This document shows, piece by piece, positions 1-8,086 of a stretch of DNA of 64,000 nucleotides. The notes beneath the pieces are model-generated. The model did not search any database. It saw nothing but the letters and a program-made list of their open reading frames with translations, and was not told the DNA's origin. This DNA is from Streptomyces canus (GTDB taxonomy: Bacteria; Actinomycetota; Actinomycetes; Streptomycetales; Streptomycetaceae). The position numbers and the translations under genes are program-made. The stretch spans positions 8,866,001 to 8,930,000 of the forward strand of contig NZ_CP107989.1 of assembly GCF_041435015.1 (NCBI RefSeq), read 5' to 3'. Positions within the stretch are counted from its first letter, which is position 1; every line of letters begins with the position of its first letter.

Positions 1-198
1 GAGGACACCGGACACACCGTCGTCGCCTACATCCGGCGCCGTCGCACGGAACGCGCCCGGCACCTGCTCATCGCCTCCACACTGGCCATCCCCGCGATCG
101 CGGCGACCGTCGGCATCCCCGACCTGCAGGCCTTCAACAAGGCCTGCCGCAAGGAGCTGGGCGCGTCGCCGCGGGCCGTCCGGGAGGGACACGGATAG
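1..198 (+). CDS. AraC-family transcriptional regulator, C-terminal fragment (cut by window edge)
   Basis: The reading frame is open from the first base to a TAG at 196-198, giving 65 residues. It reads as the second half of an AraC-type DNA-binding domain: a recognition-helix region rich in Arg (YIRRRRTERAR), a turn with LAIPAIAATVGIPD, then the AF..ACRKELGASPRAVRE signature that closes nearly every AraC/XylS HTH. In this family the domain contacts promoter DNA. The effector domain would lie left of the window, so the target is unknown. The gene that follows on the same strand is not continuous with it; a decayed region begins immediately after the stop. Confidence 0.8.
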   Translation, partial: EDTGHTVVAYIRRRRTERARHLLIASTLAIPAIAATVGIPDLQAFNKACRKELGASPRAVREGHG

Positions 199-558
199 AG
201 CGTGCCTCAAGTCCGAGCCGTACGCCGGGCGCCCCAGCGCCAGGTCCGGTATCGGCCGACGGCAGCGCAGACGACGTAGAGGACGAACGACATCGTCGTG
301 ACGTACGGGCTGATCGGGATGCTGCTGCCCGGGGCCAGCAGGATGCCGCCCTTGCACCGGGACCCCGCGGGCCTCGGCCTCGTCTGTACGGGGCGAGGAG
401 GACCACCCCGAGGCCCAGTCCGAACGGCACCAGGATGACGATCACCGAGTTGCGGGCACGCGCGCGCGTGCCGAGCGGGCCGATCGCGCCGGCCGCCAGG
501 ACGGACCCCCGGGTGGAACTGCGCGCTCCGGTAGAGAACGCGCCCCTTCACCGCGCTG
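199..558 (-). pseudogene. Gene-poor stretch with a probable frameshifted membrane-protein remnant
   Basis: No intact gene is visible in these 360 bases. On the minus strand one frame encodes a hydrophobic segment (SVIVILVPFGLGLGVVLL, about 415-465). A second frame further along encodes another (PYVTTMSFVLYVVCAAVGRY, about 240-305) followed by a basic tail and stop near 207. The two segments would join if one frameshift near 375 were undone, so this looks like the end of a small polytopic membrane protein that has decayed. The family cannot be named. It may instead be chance hydrophobicity in non-coding DNA. Confidence 0.3.
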
Positions 559-1458
559 TCATTCCTTCCCGGTGAGCAGTCGCCGCGGGTTGGCGATCCG
601 GAAGGCGTAGGCCGCCGCTCCGCCGAGCCCGTGGCCGGGGTGCTGCGGCGGCTCGGCGTACGGCCGGTCCGAACCCTGGACCAGGGCGTCCACGCCCAGC
701 GCACGCACAACGGACTCGACGGCACGCGGCCCGTACGAGGACGTCTCGACGAACACCAACGGGTCCGGCTCCGTCCTGCCGTCCCCGCGCGCGGCGAACC
801 GCTCCCCGTGCAGCGGGGCGAGCCCGGCCAGCAGTGCGAAGCAGACCCGCAGCCGCGGATGGCGGGGGCGGCCGTAGGCGCGGAAGGCGAACCAGGCGGC
901 GTGCATCTGCTGGACGTAGGGGACCATCGCGGGCCACCACCCGGGCCCCTCGGAGCCACCGGCCGCGGGCCCCGGGTGCACGAACAGCGGGAGGTCGCGC
1001 TCTTCGAGCAGCTCGAGCAGAGGGGCGCACCGGGCGTAACCGGCCGCGTCCGCCAGGGCGTCGGCGGGCAGCTGGAGGCCGGCGAATCCCAGGTCCAGGC
1101 AGTCCGCCGTCGCCTTGGCGTCGACGTCCCGCACACAGGCGGCGGCCCACGCCCCGAACGGCGCGGGGAGCGCGGCCGCGCCCTCGTGATAGGCGTCCAG
1201 CAGCGGCCGTGCCTCGGCCGCGGGCAGCCACTCCACGCCGATCGGCGCCGAGAGGGAGACGAGCGCGAGGCCGAGGCCGTCGGTGGCGGCGAGTTCCGCG
1301 CGCCGGACCGCGTCGTGGTCGGCGGGCGGCAGGCCGTAGGGCGGCTCGCCCTTCAGATACAGCGTCCAGCCGTCCAGATACGGCGGCTCGCGGCGCGCCC
1401 TCAAGGCCGTCACCAGCGACGGGCTCCACAGATGCTGGTGTACGTCGACATTGGTCAT
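559..1458 (-). CDS. Amidohydrolase family protein (amidohydrolase_2-like)
   Basis: 299 residues. The N-terminus NVDVHQHLW (residues 3-11) is the metal-binding H-x-H of TIM-barrel amidohydrolases of the ACMSD/uronate-isomerase-like group (PF04909). FVHPGP supplies the next His, and a late QGSDRPY carries the conserved Asp. These enzymes hydrolyse or decarboxylate small cyclic substrates using a divalent metal; the substrate here cannot be read. The ATG at 1458 is preceded by GGGAGGAG at good spacing, which fixes the start; longer in-frame extensions upstream run through non-coding DNA. It stands alone on the minus strand, 146 bp from the start-proximal neighbour, so no operon partner suggests a substrate. 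Confidence 0.8.
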   Translation of the reverse strand: MTNVDVHQHLWSPSLVTALRARREPPYLDGWTLYLKGEPPYGLPPADHDAVRRAELAATDGLGLALVSLSAPIGVEWLPAAEARPLLDAYHEGAAALPAPFGAWAAACVRDVDAKATADCLDLGFAGLQLPADALADAAGYARCAPLLELLEERDLPLFVHPGPAAGGSEGPGWWPAMVPYVQQMHAAWFAFRAYGRPRHPRLRVCFALLAGLAPLHGERFAARGDGRTEPDPLVFVETSSYGPRAVESVVRALGVDALVQGSDRPYAEPPQHPGHGLGGAAAYAFRIANPRRLLTGKE

Positions 1459-1604
1459 GCCGCTCCTCCCACCCAGGCCCGCGATGTGCTCCGGACTCCC
1501 CGGCCTCCATGATCTCGCGGCCGACCACCTCCGCGTCCACCCCGCGGCGACTGCGAGATCGGCCGGCCTGCTCGGAGCTTGGTGGCTCATCGACCTCCGG
1601 ATGC

Positions 1605-2855
1605 CTAGCCGATCTCCACCACGCGGGCCCAGGCGGGCGGTGAGTCCGGCACGTACTCGGGGTTGTTCTCGCGTCGTGCCCGGCTCCTCCCCGGCCGGGG
1701 GAACAGACCGATGACGGTACGGCATGAGGGCCGCGCGCTCGGCCAGGGCGTCTGCCCGTCGGTCAGGGCCACGACGACGTCCGGACGGGGCCGCGAACGC
1801 AGCGCCTTCTCGAAGCCCGTGCGCAGATCCGTACCCCCACCGCCGACCAGCGGGATGCCCTCGGCCCGGCACAGGGGACTGACGACCCCGGCCGCCGCGT
1901 CGCACGACAGCACGTTGACCAGATCACGTCGGCCGCCCACGGCGTGGGAGATCGCGGCAACCTCCAGGAGCGCGCTGCCCAGCTCGCCGTCGCTGACGGA
2001 GCCGGAGGTGTCGATGATCACGCAGACCCGGGGTGGTCGGCGTCGCAGGCTCGGCAGCACCGTGCCGGGCACCCCCGCCGAGCGCCGCGACGGACGGCCG
2101 TAGCTGTAGTCGTCGCCCGCGCCGGAGCCGGAGACCGCCGAACGAAGCGCCGCGCCCAGCAGGTCCCGCCATGGCTGCGGCGGATGGAACGCGTCCTCCG
2201 CCCACCGCCGCCAGCCCTGCGGGGTGTCCCCCGGATGCGCCTTGATGCCCTGCGCCACCCGGAAGCGGACCGCGTCCCGCTCCTGCTCGCTCAGGCCGTC
2301 CGCCCCGTCGGAGCCCAGGTCCCACGCGCGTTCGAGACCGTCGGCACCGCTGCCGCAGTCCAGCCAGGACAGGTCGAGGGTGAGCGGACCGAAGCTGATC
2401 CCGCTCAGGTACTCCTCCATCAGCTGCCCCTCGGGCAGCCTCAACCGCCAGGGCCGGACGGCGCCTTCGGGTGCGACGAGTCCGTCTCCGTACACGTCGT
2501 CGTTGATCTCGCAGTCCGCGGCGATGTTCATCCGCAGCCGGTCCCCGACACCGGTCAGCCCGCGCTCACGGGCCACCCGGTCACCGCGCCCGTGGTGGTC
2601 GCGCAGCAGGTGGGACACCTCGTGCACCCACACCCCCGCCAGCTCCTCCACCGGCATGCGGTCCACGAACGCCGGTGAGACATAGCACCGCCAGTGCCGG
2701 TCGACAGCCATCGTCGGCACCTGCTTCGACTCGACGGTGTGCAGGGCGAACAGCGCGGTGGCCAGATAGGGGCGGGCGCGGGCGGCGTGGAGACGGGCGG
2801 CGAAGAGCTTGTCGCGGTCCAGGCGTCCCCCCTCTTCGGGGGTGTTCGTGCTCAT
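1605..2855 (-). CDS. Metallopeptidase-like / von Willebrand factor A domain protein (DUF2201-type)
   Basis: 416 residues in two parts. The N-terminal half has a zincin signature HEVSH (residues 78-82) followed by DHHGRGD, as in the putative metallopeptidase domain of the DUF2201 family. The C-terminal half is a VWA-like domain with an intact MIDAS: DTSGS (about 282-286), GGGGTD, and LTDG. VWA domains bind Mg2+ and act as protein-interaction switches beside AAA+ ATPases. The ATG at 2855 overlaps the stop of the upstream MoxR gene by four bases (ATGA), so the two are translationally coupled. Inference: the ATPase remodels or loads targets selected by this protein. Whether the HExxH half is an active protease cannot be judged from sequence. 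Confidence 0.88.
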   Translation of the reverse strand: MSTNTPEEGGRLDRDKLFAARLHAARARPYLATALFALHTVESKQVPTMAVDRHWRCYVSPAFVDRMPVEELAGVWVHEVSHLLRDHHGRGDRVARERGLTGVGDRLRMNIAADCEINDDVYGDGLVAPEGAVRPWRLRLPEGQLMEEYLSGISFGPLTLDLSWLDCGSGADGLERAWDLGSDGADGLSEQERDAVRFRVAQGIKAHPGDTPQGWRRWAEDAFHPPQPWRDLLGAALRSAVSGSGAGDDYSYGRPSRRSAGVPGTVLPSLRRRPPRVCVIIDTSGSVSDGELGSALLEVAAISHAVGGRRDLVNVLSCDAAAGVVSPLCRAEGIPLVGGGGTDLRTGFEKALRSRPRPDVVVALTDGQTPWPSARPSCRTVIGLFPRPGRSRARRENNPEYVPDSPPAWARVVEIG

Positions 2856-4072
2856 CGGCGGGCCTTGGAGGCGACCGCCGCCCGGTCCGCCCGCCGGGAC
2901 AGCGCCACCGTCCCGGCGAGCCTCTCGATCGCCGCCGGCACATCCCAGTCCTGCTGCCGCAGCGAGGCGAGCGTGGTCGCGGGCACGACCACCAGGTCCG
3001 GGGCCCCGGTCTCCAGCGCCCGCACCAGCACCGCCCACGCGGAATCCCAGCGGGCCCGGTCCGGACGTGCGCGTACGGCCGCCACCACACCGTCGAGCAC
3101 GGCCTGCCGGAGGTCTCCCCGCTCGGGCAGGACGGCCCCCGCGGGATCGGCGAGCACGTCCTCGGGGTCCGGGAGGTCCAGCCGGTCCAGGCTCGCCAGC
3201 AGCTCCAGCCCCGGGCCGTCGCCCACCGTGCCCCGGACCAGCGACGAGAGCACGTCCCTCGCGGAACCGGCCGCGGTCGCGAAGGCGATCAGGGACAGGG
3301 TCATGTCCCAGCTCCGCGGCGACGGCCAGGGACCGCCCCGCCCGGTCTCGTTGGTGGGCAGCCGGTGCACGAGCGTGGGCCGCGCGGCGAGCAGCCCGCA
3401 CACCGCGCGGCGGGCGAAGTCCACGGCCTCCGGCAGCTTGCGCGGGTCGAGCTGTGGCAGGGTGGCCCGCGGCCAGGTCCCGCCGAGCCCGCGTACGACG
3501 GTCTCGTGGTCGTGGGTCCACTGGAGATGGACGAACCGGTTGGCCAGCGGCGGGCTCAGCTCCCAGCCGTCGGCCGCCGAGGACCTGGGGTTGGCGGCGG
3601 CCACGATCCTCACACCGGGCGGCAGCCGGAGTGCGCCGATCCGCCGCTCAAGGACGAGGCGGAGCAGCGCGGCCTGGACGGCGGGCGGTGCGGTGGACAA
3701 CTCGTCCAGGAACAGCAGCCCCCGGCCGGCCCGCACCAGCCGTACCGCCCAGTCCGGCGGGGCCATCGGCACGCCCTGGGTGGCGGGATCGTCCCCGACC
3801 ACGGGCAGGCCCGAGAAGTCGGACGGCTCGTGCACGCTGGCGATCACCGTGGTCAGCGGCAGGTCCAGGGCGGCGGCGAGCTGGGTCAGGGCCGCGGTCT
3901 TGCCGATGCCCGGCTCACCCCACAGCAGTACGGGCAGATCGGCGGCCACGGCCAGGGTGAGGGCCTCCAGCTGGGAGTCGGGGCGCGGTTCGGTGGTGGA
4001 GTCGCGCAGCAGGGTCAACAGGTCGGCGGCGACGTCGAGTTGGGAGAGGGGAGCAGGGGCGGTCATGGGCAT
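2852..4072 (-). CDS. MoxR-type AAA+ ATPase
   Basis: 406 residues. Walker A is GEPGIGKT (52-59), Walker B is LLFLDEL, sensor 1 is IVAAANPR, and the arginine-finger region SPPLANRFVHL follows. This order and the ANP sensor are typical of MoxR/RavA/CoxD ATPases, which work with VWA-domain partners as chaperones for complex assembly or protein maturation. It sits second in a three-gene minus-strand operon: 59 bp after the repeat protein and overlapping the VWA gene by ATGA. Two ATGs lie at 4072 and 4066; neither has a strong ribosome site, so the start is uncertain by two residues. The C-terminal region after about residue 300 matches nothing I recognise. Confidence 0.88.
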   Translation of the reverse strand: MPMTAPAPLSQLDVAADLLTLLRDSTTEPRPDSQLEALTLAVAADLPVLLWGEPGIGKTAALTQLAAALDLPLTTVIASVHEPSDFSGLPVVGDDPATQGVPMAPPDWAVRLVRAGRGLLFLDELSTAPPAVQAALLRLVLERRIGALRLPPGVRIVAAANPRSSAADGWELSPPLANRFVHLQWTHDHETVVRGLGGTWPRATLPQLDPRKLPEAVDFARRAVCGLLAARPTLVHRLPTNETGRGGPWPSPRSWDMTLSLIAFATAAGSARDVLSSLVRGTVGDGPGLELLASLDRLDLPDPEDVLADPAGAVLPERGDLRQAVLDGVVAAVRARPDRARWDSAWAVLVRALETGAPDLVVVPATTLASLRQQDWDVPAAIERLAGTVALSRRADRAAVASKARR

Positions 4073-4131
4073 GAGTGATCACCTGTGGGCTAGGAGTGGG
4101 CCAGGAGGAGGGGACGGTGTCCCCGGAGGAT

Positions 4132-5985
4132 TCAGGTCGCGTGACGCGGATGGGTACGCCGGTTCCGGGAGTCGCGACCGCTCGGACGTGGTCGGAACCA
4201 AGTGGGTCCGGGTTCTGTCAGGCCCGCCCTGAACAGGCCGTATGTGATGCGCCGTAGCGCGGCCGCCTCCAGTTCGTCCCGGAGGGATCCGGTGCGCAGC
4301 AGCGCCTCGGGGCCGAGCAGTCCTTCCACGACGGCCAGGGCGCCGGCGGTGTCGCCGTGCACGAGACGCTCGCGGACGCCGGCCAGGCAGTGCGGACGGC
4401 GGTGTGCCTCGTCGATCGCCTGGAGGCAGGGGAGCGGGGTGCCGGTCAGCGCGACCAGCAGTTCCTCCCGCCGGATCTCGTCAGGGTCGTGGTCCAGCGG
4501 GGCCAGCACCCCGTCGACCAGGCCGATCCGGTGGCGGGCTCCCCGGCACTCCACGAGACGCGGCTGTCCCGGCCGGTCCGGCGTGCGGGGCGGCCCGGTG
4601 GCCGCGCGGTCCGGTGCCAACGCGGCGGCGACCAGGGGGTGCAGCCGGTCCGCCTCGATCGCGCCGGCGCGCAGCAGTTGGAGGTCGGGCAGCACCCAGG
4701 TCGCCGCGTCCGGCAGGACGGGGAGCGCGGAGACGGTACCGGCGGAGGGGGTCGGCACGGGACGTATCACGTCGTCGTCCGCGGCGAGCTCCAGCACCAG
4801 CCGCTGCCGCCCACCGAGCCGCACCAGCAGGGCTCCGCCGGTCCGCCCTTCGTCCGCGAGCAGTATCCGCGCCTCCGCCGCCCACCGATCGACGGCACAA
4901 CCGGGCGGCACCGGCAACTCCGGTCCATGGGAGGCAAGTCGGCGGGCGCTCGACCGGATCGAGGGCTCACCAGCCTCCGACCCTTGCCGCAACTCGTCGG
5001 TTCCGCTCGGGTTTGGGGTCTGACTGATCGCGGTCTGGCCGCGTGCTTCATCGGTCCCGGCCTGGTGGCGGGTCTGACTGGTTCCGGTCCGGTCGTCGTC
5101 TTCAGCGGTGCCGGTCTGGTGGTGGGTCTGGCTGGTTGCGGTCTGGTCGCGTGTTTCACCGGTGCCGGTCCGGTGGCGGGTATCACCGGGCCCGTTCGGG
5201 TCGCGGGTCTGGCCGGTCGCGGTCCGGTCGTGGTCTTCAGCGGCTGAGGTCCGGTCGGGGATCTGATCGGGGGTCTGACTGGTTCCGTTCGGGTGGCGGG
5301 TCTGGCTGGTTCCGGTCCGGTCGTCGTCTTCACCGGTCCCGGTCCGGACCCTGAGATCACCGCCCCCGTCCCAGGAGCGGACTTCACCGCCCCAGTCCCG
5401 CTGCCGCTCCCGCACCTCACCGGCCCCCGAGCGATCCCGCACCTCACCGCCCCCCGACCGCGCCCGCAACTCCCCGACTCTGCCCGCATCCCACAGATGC
5501 CGGTGCAGATCCAGGCGGAACCGTCGGTTCGGGCGTGGGTGCGGATGTCCTGCGGCGTCGGCCGTGGACCGGGACCACAGCGCGAGGCTGATGCGCTGCC
5601 CGGCATCAGCCCAGGCCGGCGCGGTCCGGGCCACGAGATGCACAGGGCCCTCGAGTGCGTCGTACCGTGCCAGTGTCAGGGTCACCCCCGGCCGCAGCAG
5701 CCCGTCCGGGGCGATCCTCGGCATGTGCCAGCGCAGCAGGTCGGGAGCGAGGGCGCGGAGATCGGACCGGACCCGGGACGCCAACTCCCGGCCGTGATCG
5801 CGCGCCACGGCACGGAGGTTGAGATCGACGTCGAAACCCGCGGCGGCACACGCCCCCGCCCAGTCCCCGGCGAGGCGACGGGCGGTCGCGGTCTCGATCA
5901 TGGAGGCCGGCACGGCGAACTCGCGCACGCGCGGCCAGAAGGATGTACGGATGTCCTCGTTCGCGGTCGAAGTGAGCATCAGCAC
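4132..5985 (-). CDS. Unknown protein with central 9-residue tandem repeats, first gene of the MoxR-VWA operon
   Basis: 617 residues, family not recognised. Residues 1-170 and about 340-617 look like ordinary folded protein, with Leu/Ala-rich helices and hydrophobic strands. Between them lies a very hydrophilic stretch (about 171-335): first Gly/Arg/Glu units such as GEVRDRSGA, then a run of nine-residue units with the pattern T-G/A-T-x-Q-T-R-H/D-x. There is no signal peptide or membrane segment, so it is probably cytoplasmic. It is followed after 59 bp by the MoxR ATPase and then the VWA protein, suggesting a three-part complex in which this is the substrate adaptor or target-specific component. 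That role is inference from position only. Confidence 0.75.
   Translation of the reverse strand: MLMLTSTANEDIRTSFWPRVREFAVPASMIETATARRLAGDWAGACAAAGFDVDLNLRAVARDHGRELASRVRSDLRALAPDLLRWHMPRIAPDGLLRPGVTLTLARYDALEGPVHLVARTAPAWADAGQRISLALWSRSTADAAGHPHPRPNRRFRLDLHRHLWDAGRVGELRARSGGGEVRDRSGAGEVRERQRDWGGEVRSWDGGGDLRVRTGTGEDDDRTGTSQTRHPNGTSQTPDQIPDRTSAAEDHDRTATGQTRDPNGPGDTRHRTGTGETRDQTATSQTHHQTGTAEDDDRTGTSQTRHQAGTDEARGQTAISQTPNPSGTDELRQGSEAGEPSIRSSARRLASHGPELPVPPGCAVDRWAAEARILLADEGRTGGALLVRLGGRQRLVLELAADDDVIRPVPTPSAGTVSALPVLPDAATWVLPDLQLLRAGAIEADRLHPLVAAALAPDRAATGPPRTPDRPGQPRLVECRGARHRIGLVDGVLAPLDHDPDEIRREELLVALTGTPLPCLQAIDEAHRRPHCLAGVRERLVHGDTAGALAVVEGLLGPEALLRTGSLRDELEAAALRRITYGLFRAGLTEPGPTWFRPRPSGRDSRNRRTHPRHAT
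4981..5475 (-). repeat. 27-bp in-frame minisatellite encoding 9-residue units
   Basis: About 18 imperfect units lie in tandem within the gene at 4132-5985. The clearest block reads, in nine-residue steps, TATGQTRDP, NGPGDTRHR, TGTGETRDQ, TATSQTHHQ, TGTAEDDDR, TGTSQTRHQ, AGTDEARGQ, TAISQTPNP. The upstream part (GELRARSGG, GEVRDRSGA, GEVRERQRD) is a diverged relative of the same period. No stop codon or frameshift interrupts the array, so it is translated. Confidence 0.85.
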
Positions 5986-6089
5986 TCACCTTGCGCGGAC
6001 GGGACCCCCAATCGTTCAGGAGTGTGAGTCGTCATCGTGGAGCAGCGTAAGCCGCCCCGTGCCCATCTTCCACGTATTTTCCGCCGGGT

Positions 6090-6103
6090 TAGCCTGGGGC
6101 GTG
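6090..6103 (+). promoter_or_regulatory. -10 box and leaderless start of the cytochrome P450 gene
   Basis: TAGCCT at 6090-6095 matches the actinomycete -10 pattern TANNNT and is followed five bases later by the GTG at 6101, the geometry of a leaderless transcript. An earlier in-frame GTG at 6059 would force a TTA codon into the gene at 6089-6091, rare in Streptomyces, which further favours 6101. Confidence 0.55.
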
Positions 6104-7258
6104 ATCGGATTCCCGCTCGGCGCCACCACCACGCTGGCCGAACTCGCCAGTGATCCGCATCCGCGGCTGGCCCGACTGCGTGCCCACGAACCCGTGTCCT
6201 GGCTGCCCGAACTGAACGGCTGGCTGGTGACCCGGCGCGATCTCGCGCTCGACGTGATGCGGGACGCCGAGACCTTCACCGTGGACGATCCCCGCTTCTC
6301 GACCGCCCAGGTCGTCGGCCCGAGCATGCTCTCCCTGGACGGCGACGCACACACCCGCCACCGCGAGCCGTTCACCGCACCCTTCCGCCCGCGTGAAGTA
6401 CGGGACGGCTTCGCCGAGTTCATCGTGCGGGAGACCGACCGCCTCGTCACCGCACTCGAACCGGCGGGCACCGCCGAACTGCGCCGCGACTTCGCCGGCC
6501 CCCTCGCCGTCGCCGTCGTCACCGAGGCACTCGGACTGGTGGGCGCCGGCACGGACACGGTGCTCACCTGGTACGACGCCATCGTGCGGACCGTCTCGGA
6601 CCTCACGGCGGGCCGTACGGCCGGACCCGCGGGCCCGGAGGCGTACGCCCAGCTTCGGACAGCGGTCGAGACCACGGTCGCGAAGAAGGGCGCCACCTCG
6701 CTCCTGACCTCCGCCGCGGACCGGTTGGCGCTGCCGGAAGTGGCCTCCAACGCCGCGGTGCTGATGTTCGGAGGCATAGAGACCACCGAGGCGATGATCA
6801 CCAACGCCCTGCTGCATCTCCTCCGGCACCCGGATCAACTCGCCTTGGTCCAGGCCGACTCCGCCCTGCTGGACGGCGCGATCGAGGAGTCCCTGCGTCT
6901 CGAACCCGGCGCGGCCGTCGTGGACCGCTACGCCACCCGGGACCTCACCCTCGGCCCGGCCTCGATCCACCAGGGCGACCTCGTCACCGTCTCCCTGACG
7001 GGTGCCAACCGCGACCCCGCCGTTTTCCCCGACCCCGACCGCTTCGACGTCCGCCGCGCGAACGCCCGCCTCCAGCTGGCCTTCGCCCACGGCCCCCACT
7101 ACTGCCTCGCCGCCCACCTGGCCCGTCTGGAGACCCGCATCGCCCTACGGCACCTGCTCGACCGTCTCCCCGCTCTCCGCCTCGACCCGGACCACCCCAC
7201 CGCCCCGTACGGTCTGGTCTTCCGCAAGCCACCCACCCTGCACGTGCTCTGGGGATGA
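6101..7258 (+). CDS. Cytochrome P450
   Basis: 385 residues from GTG 6101, the usual size for a soluble bacterial P450. The I-helix oxygen-activation motif is GGIETTEA, the K-helix ExxR is EESLR, and the haem loop is FAHGPHYCLAAHLAR with the proximal Cys at about residue 335. The residue two after the Cys is Ala where most P450s have Gly, a tolerated variant. The enzyme would hydroxylate or otherwise oxidise a small lipophilic substrate using ferredoxin or flavodoxin electrons; no ferredoxin gene is adjacent and no biosynthetic cluster surrounds it, so the substrate is unknown. It is divergent from the MoxR operon and convergent with the next minus-strand gene. Confidence 0.92.
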   Translation: MIGFPLGATTTLAELASDPHPRLARLRAHEPVSWLPELNGWLVTRRDLALDVMRDAETFTVDDPRFSTAQVVGPSMLSLDGDAHTRHREPFTAPFRPREVRDGFAEFIVRETDRLVTALEPAGTAELRRDFAGPLAVAVVTEALGLVGAGTDTVLTWYDAIVRTVSDLTAGRTAGPAGPEAYAQLRTAVETTVAKKGATSLLTSAADRLALPEVASNAAVLMFGGIETTEAMITNALLHLLRHPDQLALVQADSALLDGAIEESLRLEPGAAVVDRYATRDLTLGPASIHQGDLVTVSLTGANRDPAVFPDPDRFDVRRANARLQLAFAHGPHYCLAAHLARLETRIALRHLLDRLPALRLDPDHPTAPYGLVFRKPPTLHVLWG

Positions 7259-7309
7259 TCTCCAGCGCGCCGTCGTCGGCGGGGCCATGCCGTCGGCCCG
7301 AGTGACCGC

Positions 7310-8086
7310 TCAGCCGGCGGCCTGCTTCACCTCCAGGGACAGGTCGTTGTCGACCGTGTAGTACGGCCGCACGACGATTCCCCCGGCCGGGGCGCCCGGG
7401 TAGACGAAGACATTCTTGCGGTCCGCCACGTCGTCCAGAAGCCGCGCGAGCCGGATCATCGGGGCTCCGGGAGCGGGCCGTACGAACATGTCCCAGATGC
7501 CGATGTCCAGGGTCTCGTCGGCGACCGTGAACGAGAAGTGCCGGCCGCCTTCTGCGACCAGTGGCTCGAGCGTACGTACGGTCCCTCTGTCCCGCCGCAG
7601 CCGCAGCCGCACCTCGGCGCCGGCCGGCAGCGAGGCACCGTGCAGCCGGGCCGAGACCGTCAGCTCCCCGCCTGTGACGTCCACGCGGCCGACCTCCGCG
7701 TGCGCGGGCCGCAGCCAGGTCCGCACCGCGAGAAAGCCGTCCTTGGTGACATACGGGACCCGGACGGCCAGCGGCACGTGCCGGTCCCGCAGGTGTCCGT
7801 CGACCAGGGCCCGCAGGTCACGCGGGCCCGGACGCAGCCGTGTGCGCTCGGAACCGTCCAGCAGATACACGTCCCAGCGGCCCTCCGCGAGCACGGGATC
7901 GGCCCCGAGCACGGCACGTCCGCGCCCCACGTCGGCCGGCTTCAGGTCGAGGACGTGCAGGGTCTCCTCGGGCAGCCCCTTCTTCGGACGCAGCCGCAGC
8001 AGCAACCGGCGGCCATGGGCGTCAGGCACCTCGAAGATGATCCTGCCGTCCGCGTCGACCGCGCACCCGGCGCGTGTCGTCGTCAC
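7310..8086 (-). CDS. Unknown beta-rich protein coupled to a glycosyltransferase
   Basis: 258 residues from a GTG at 8086 that overlaps the stop of the upstream glycosyltransferase (GTGA), so the two are almost certainly co-translated. I do not recognise a named family. The sequence alternates short hydrophobic strands with charged turns (RRLLLRLRPKK, RWDVYLLDG, GIWDMFVRP) and looks like one or two beta-sandwich domains. There is no signal peptide or membrane segment. Similar strand-rich modules are found fused or adjacent to teichoic-acid-type and GT4 transferases in Streptomyces (from memory). A role in binding the polymer acceptor is a guess. Confidence 0.65.
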   Translation of the reverse strand: MTTTRAGCAVDADGRIIFEVPDAHGRRLLLRLRPKKGLPEETLHVLDLKPADVGRGRAVLGADPVLAEGRWDVYLLDGSERTRLRPGPRDLRALVDGHLRDRHVPLAVRVPYVTKDGFLAVRTWLRPAHAEVGRVDVTGGELTVSARLHGASLPAGAEVRLRLRRDRGTVRTLEPLVAEGGRHFSFTVADETLDIGIWDMFVRPAPGAPMIRLARLLDDVADRKNVFVYPGAPAGGIVVRPYYTVDNDLSLEVKQAAG

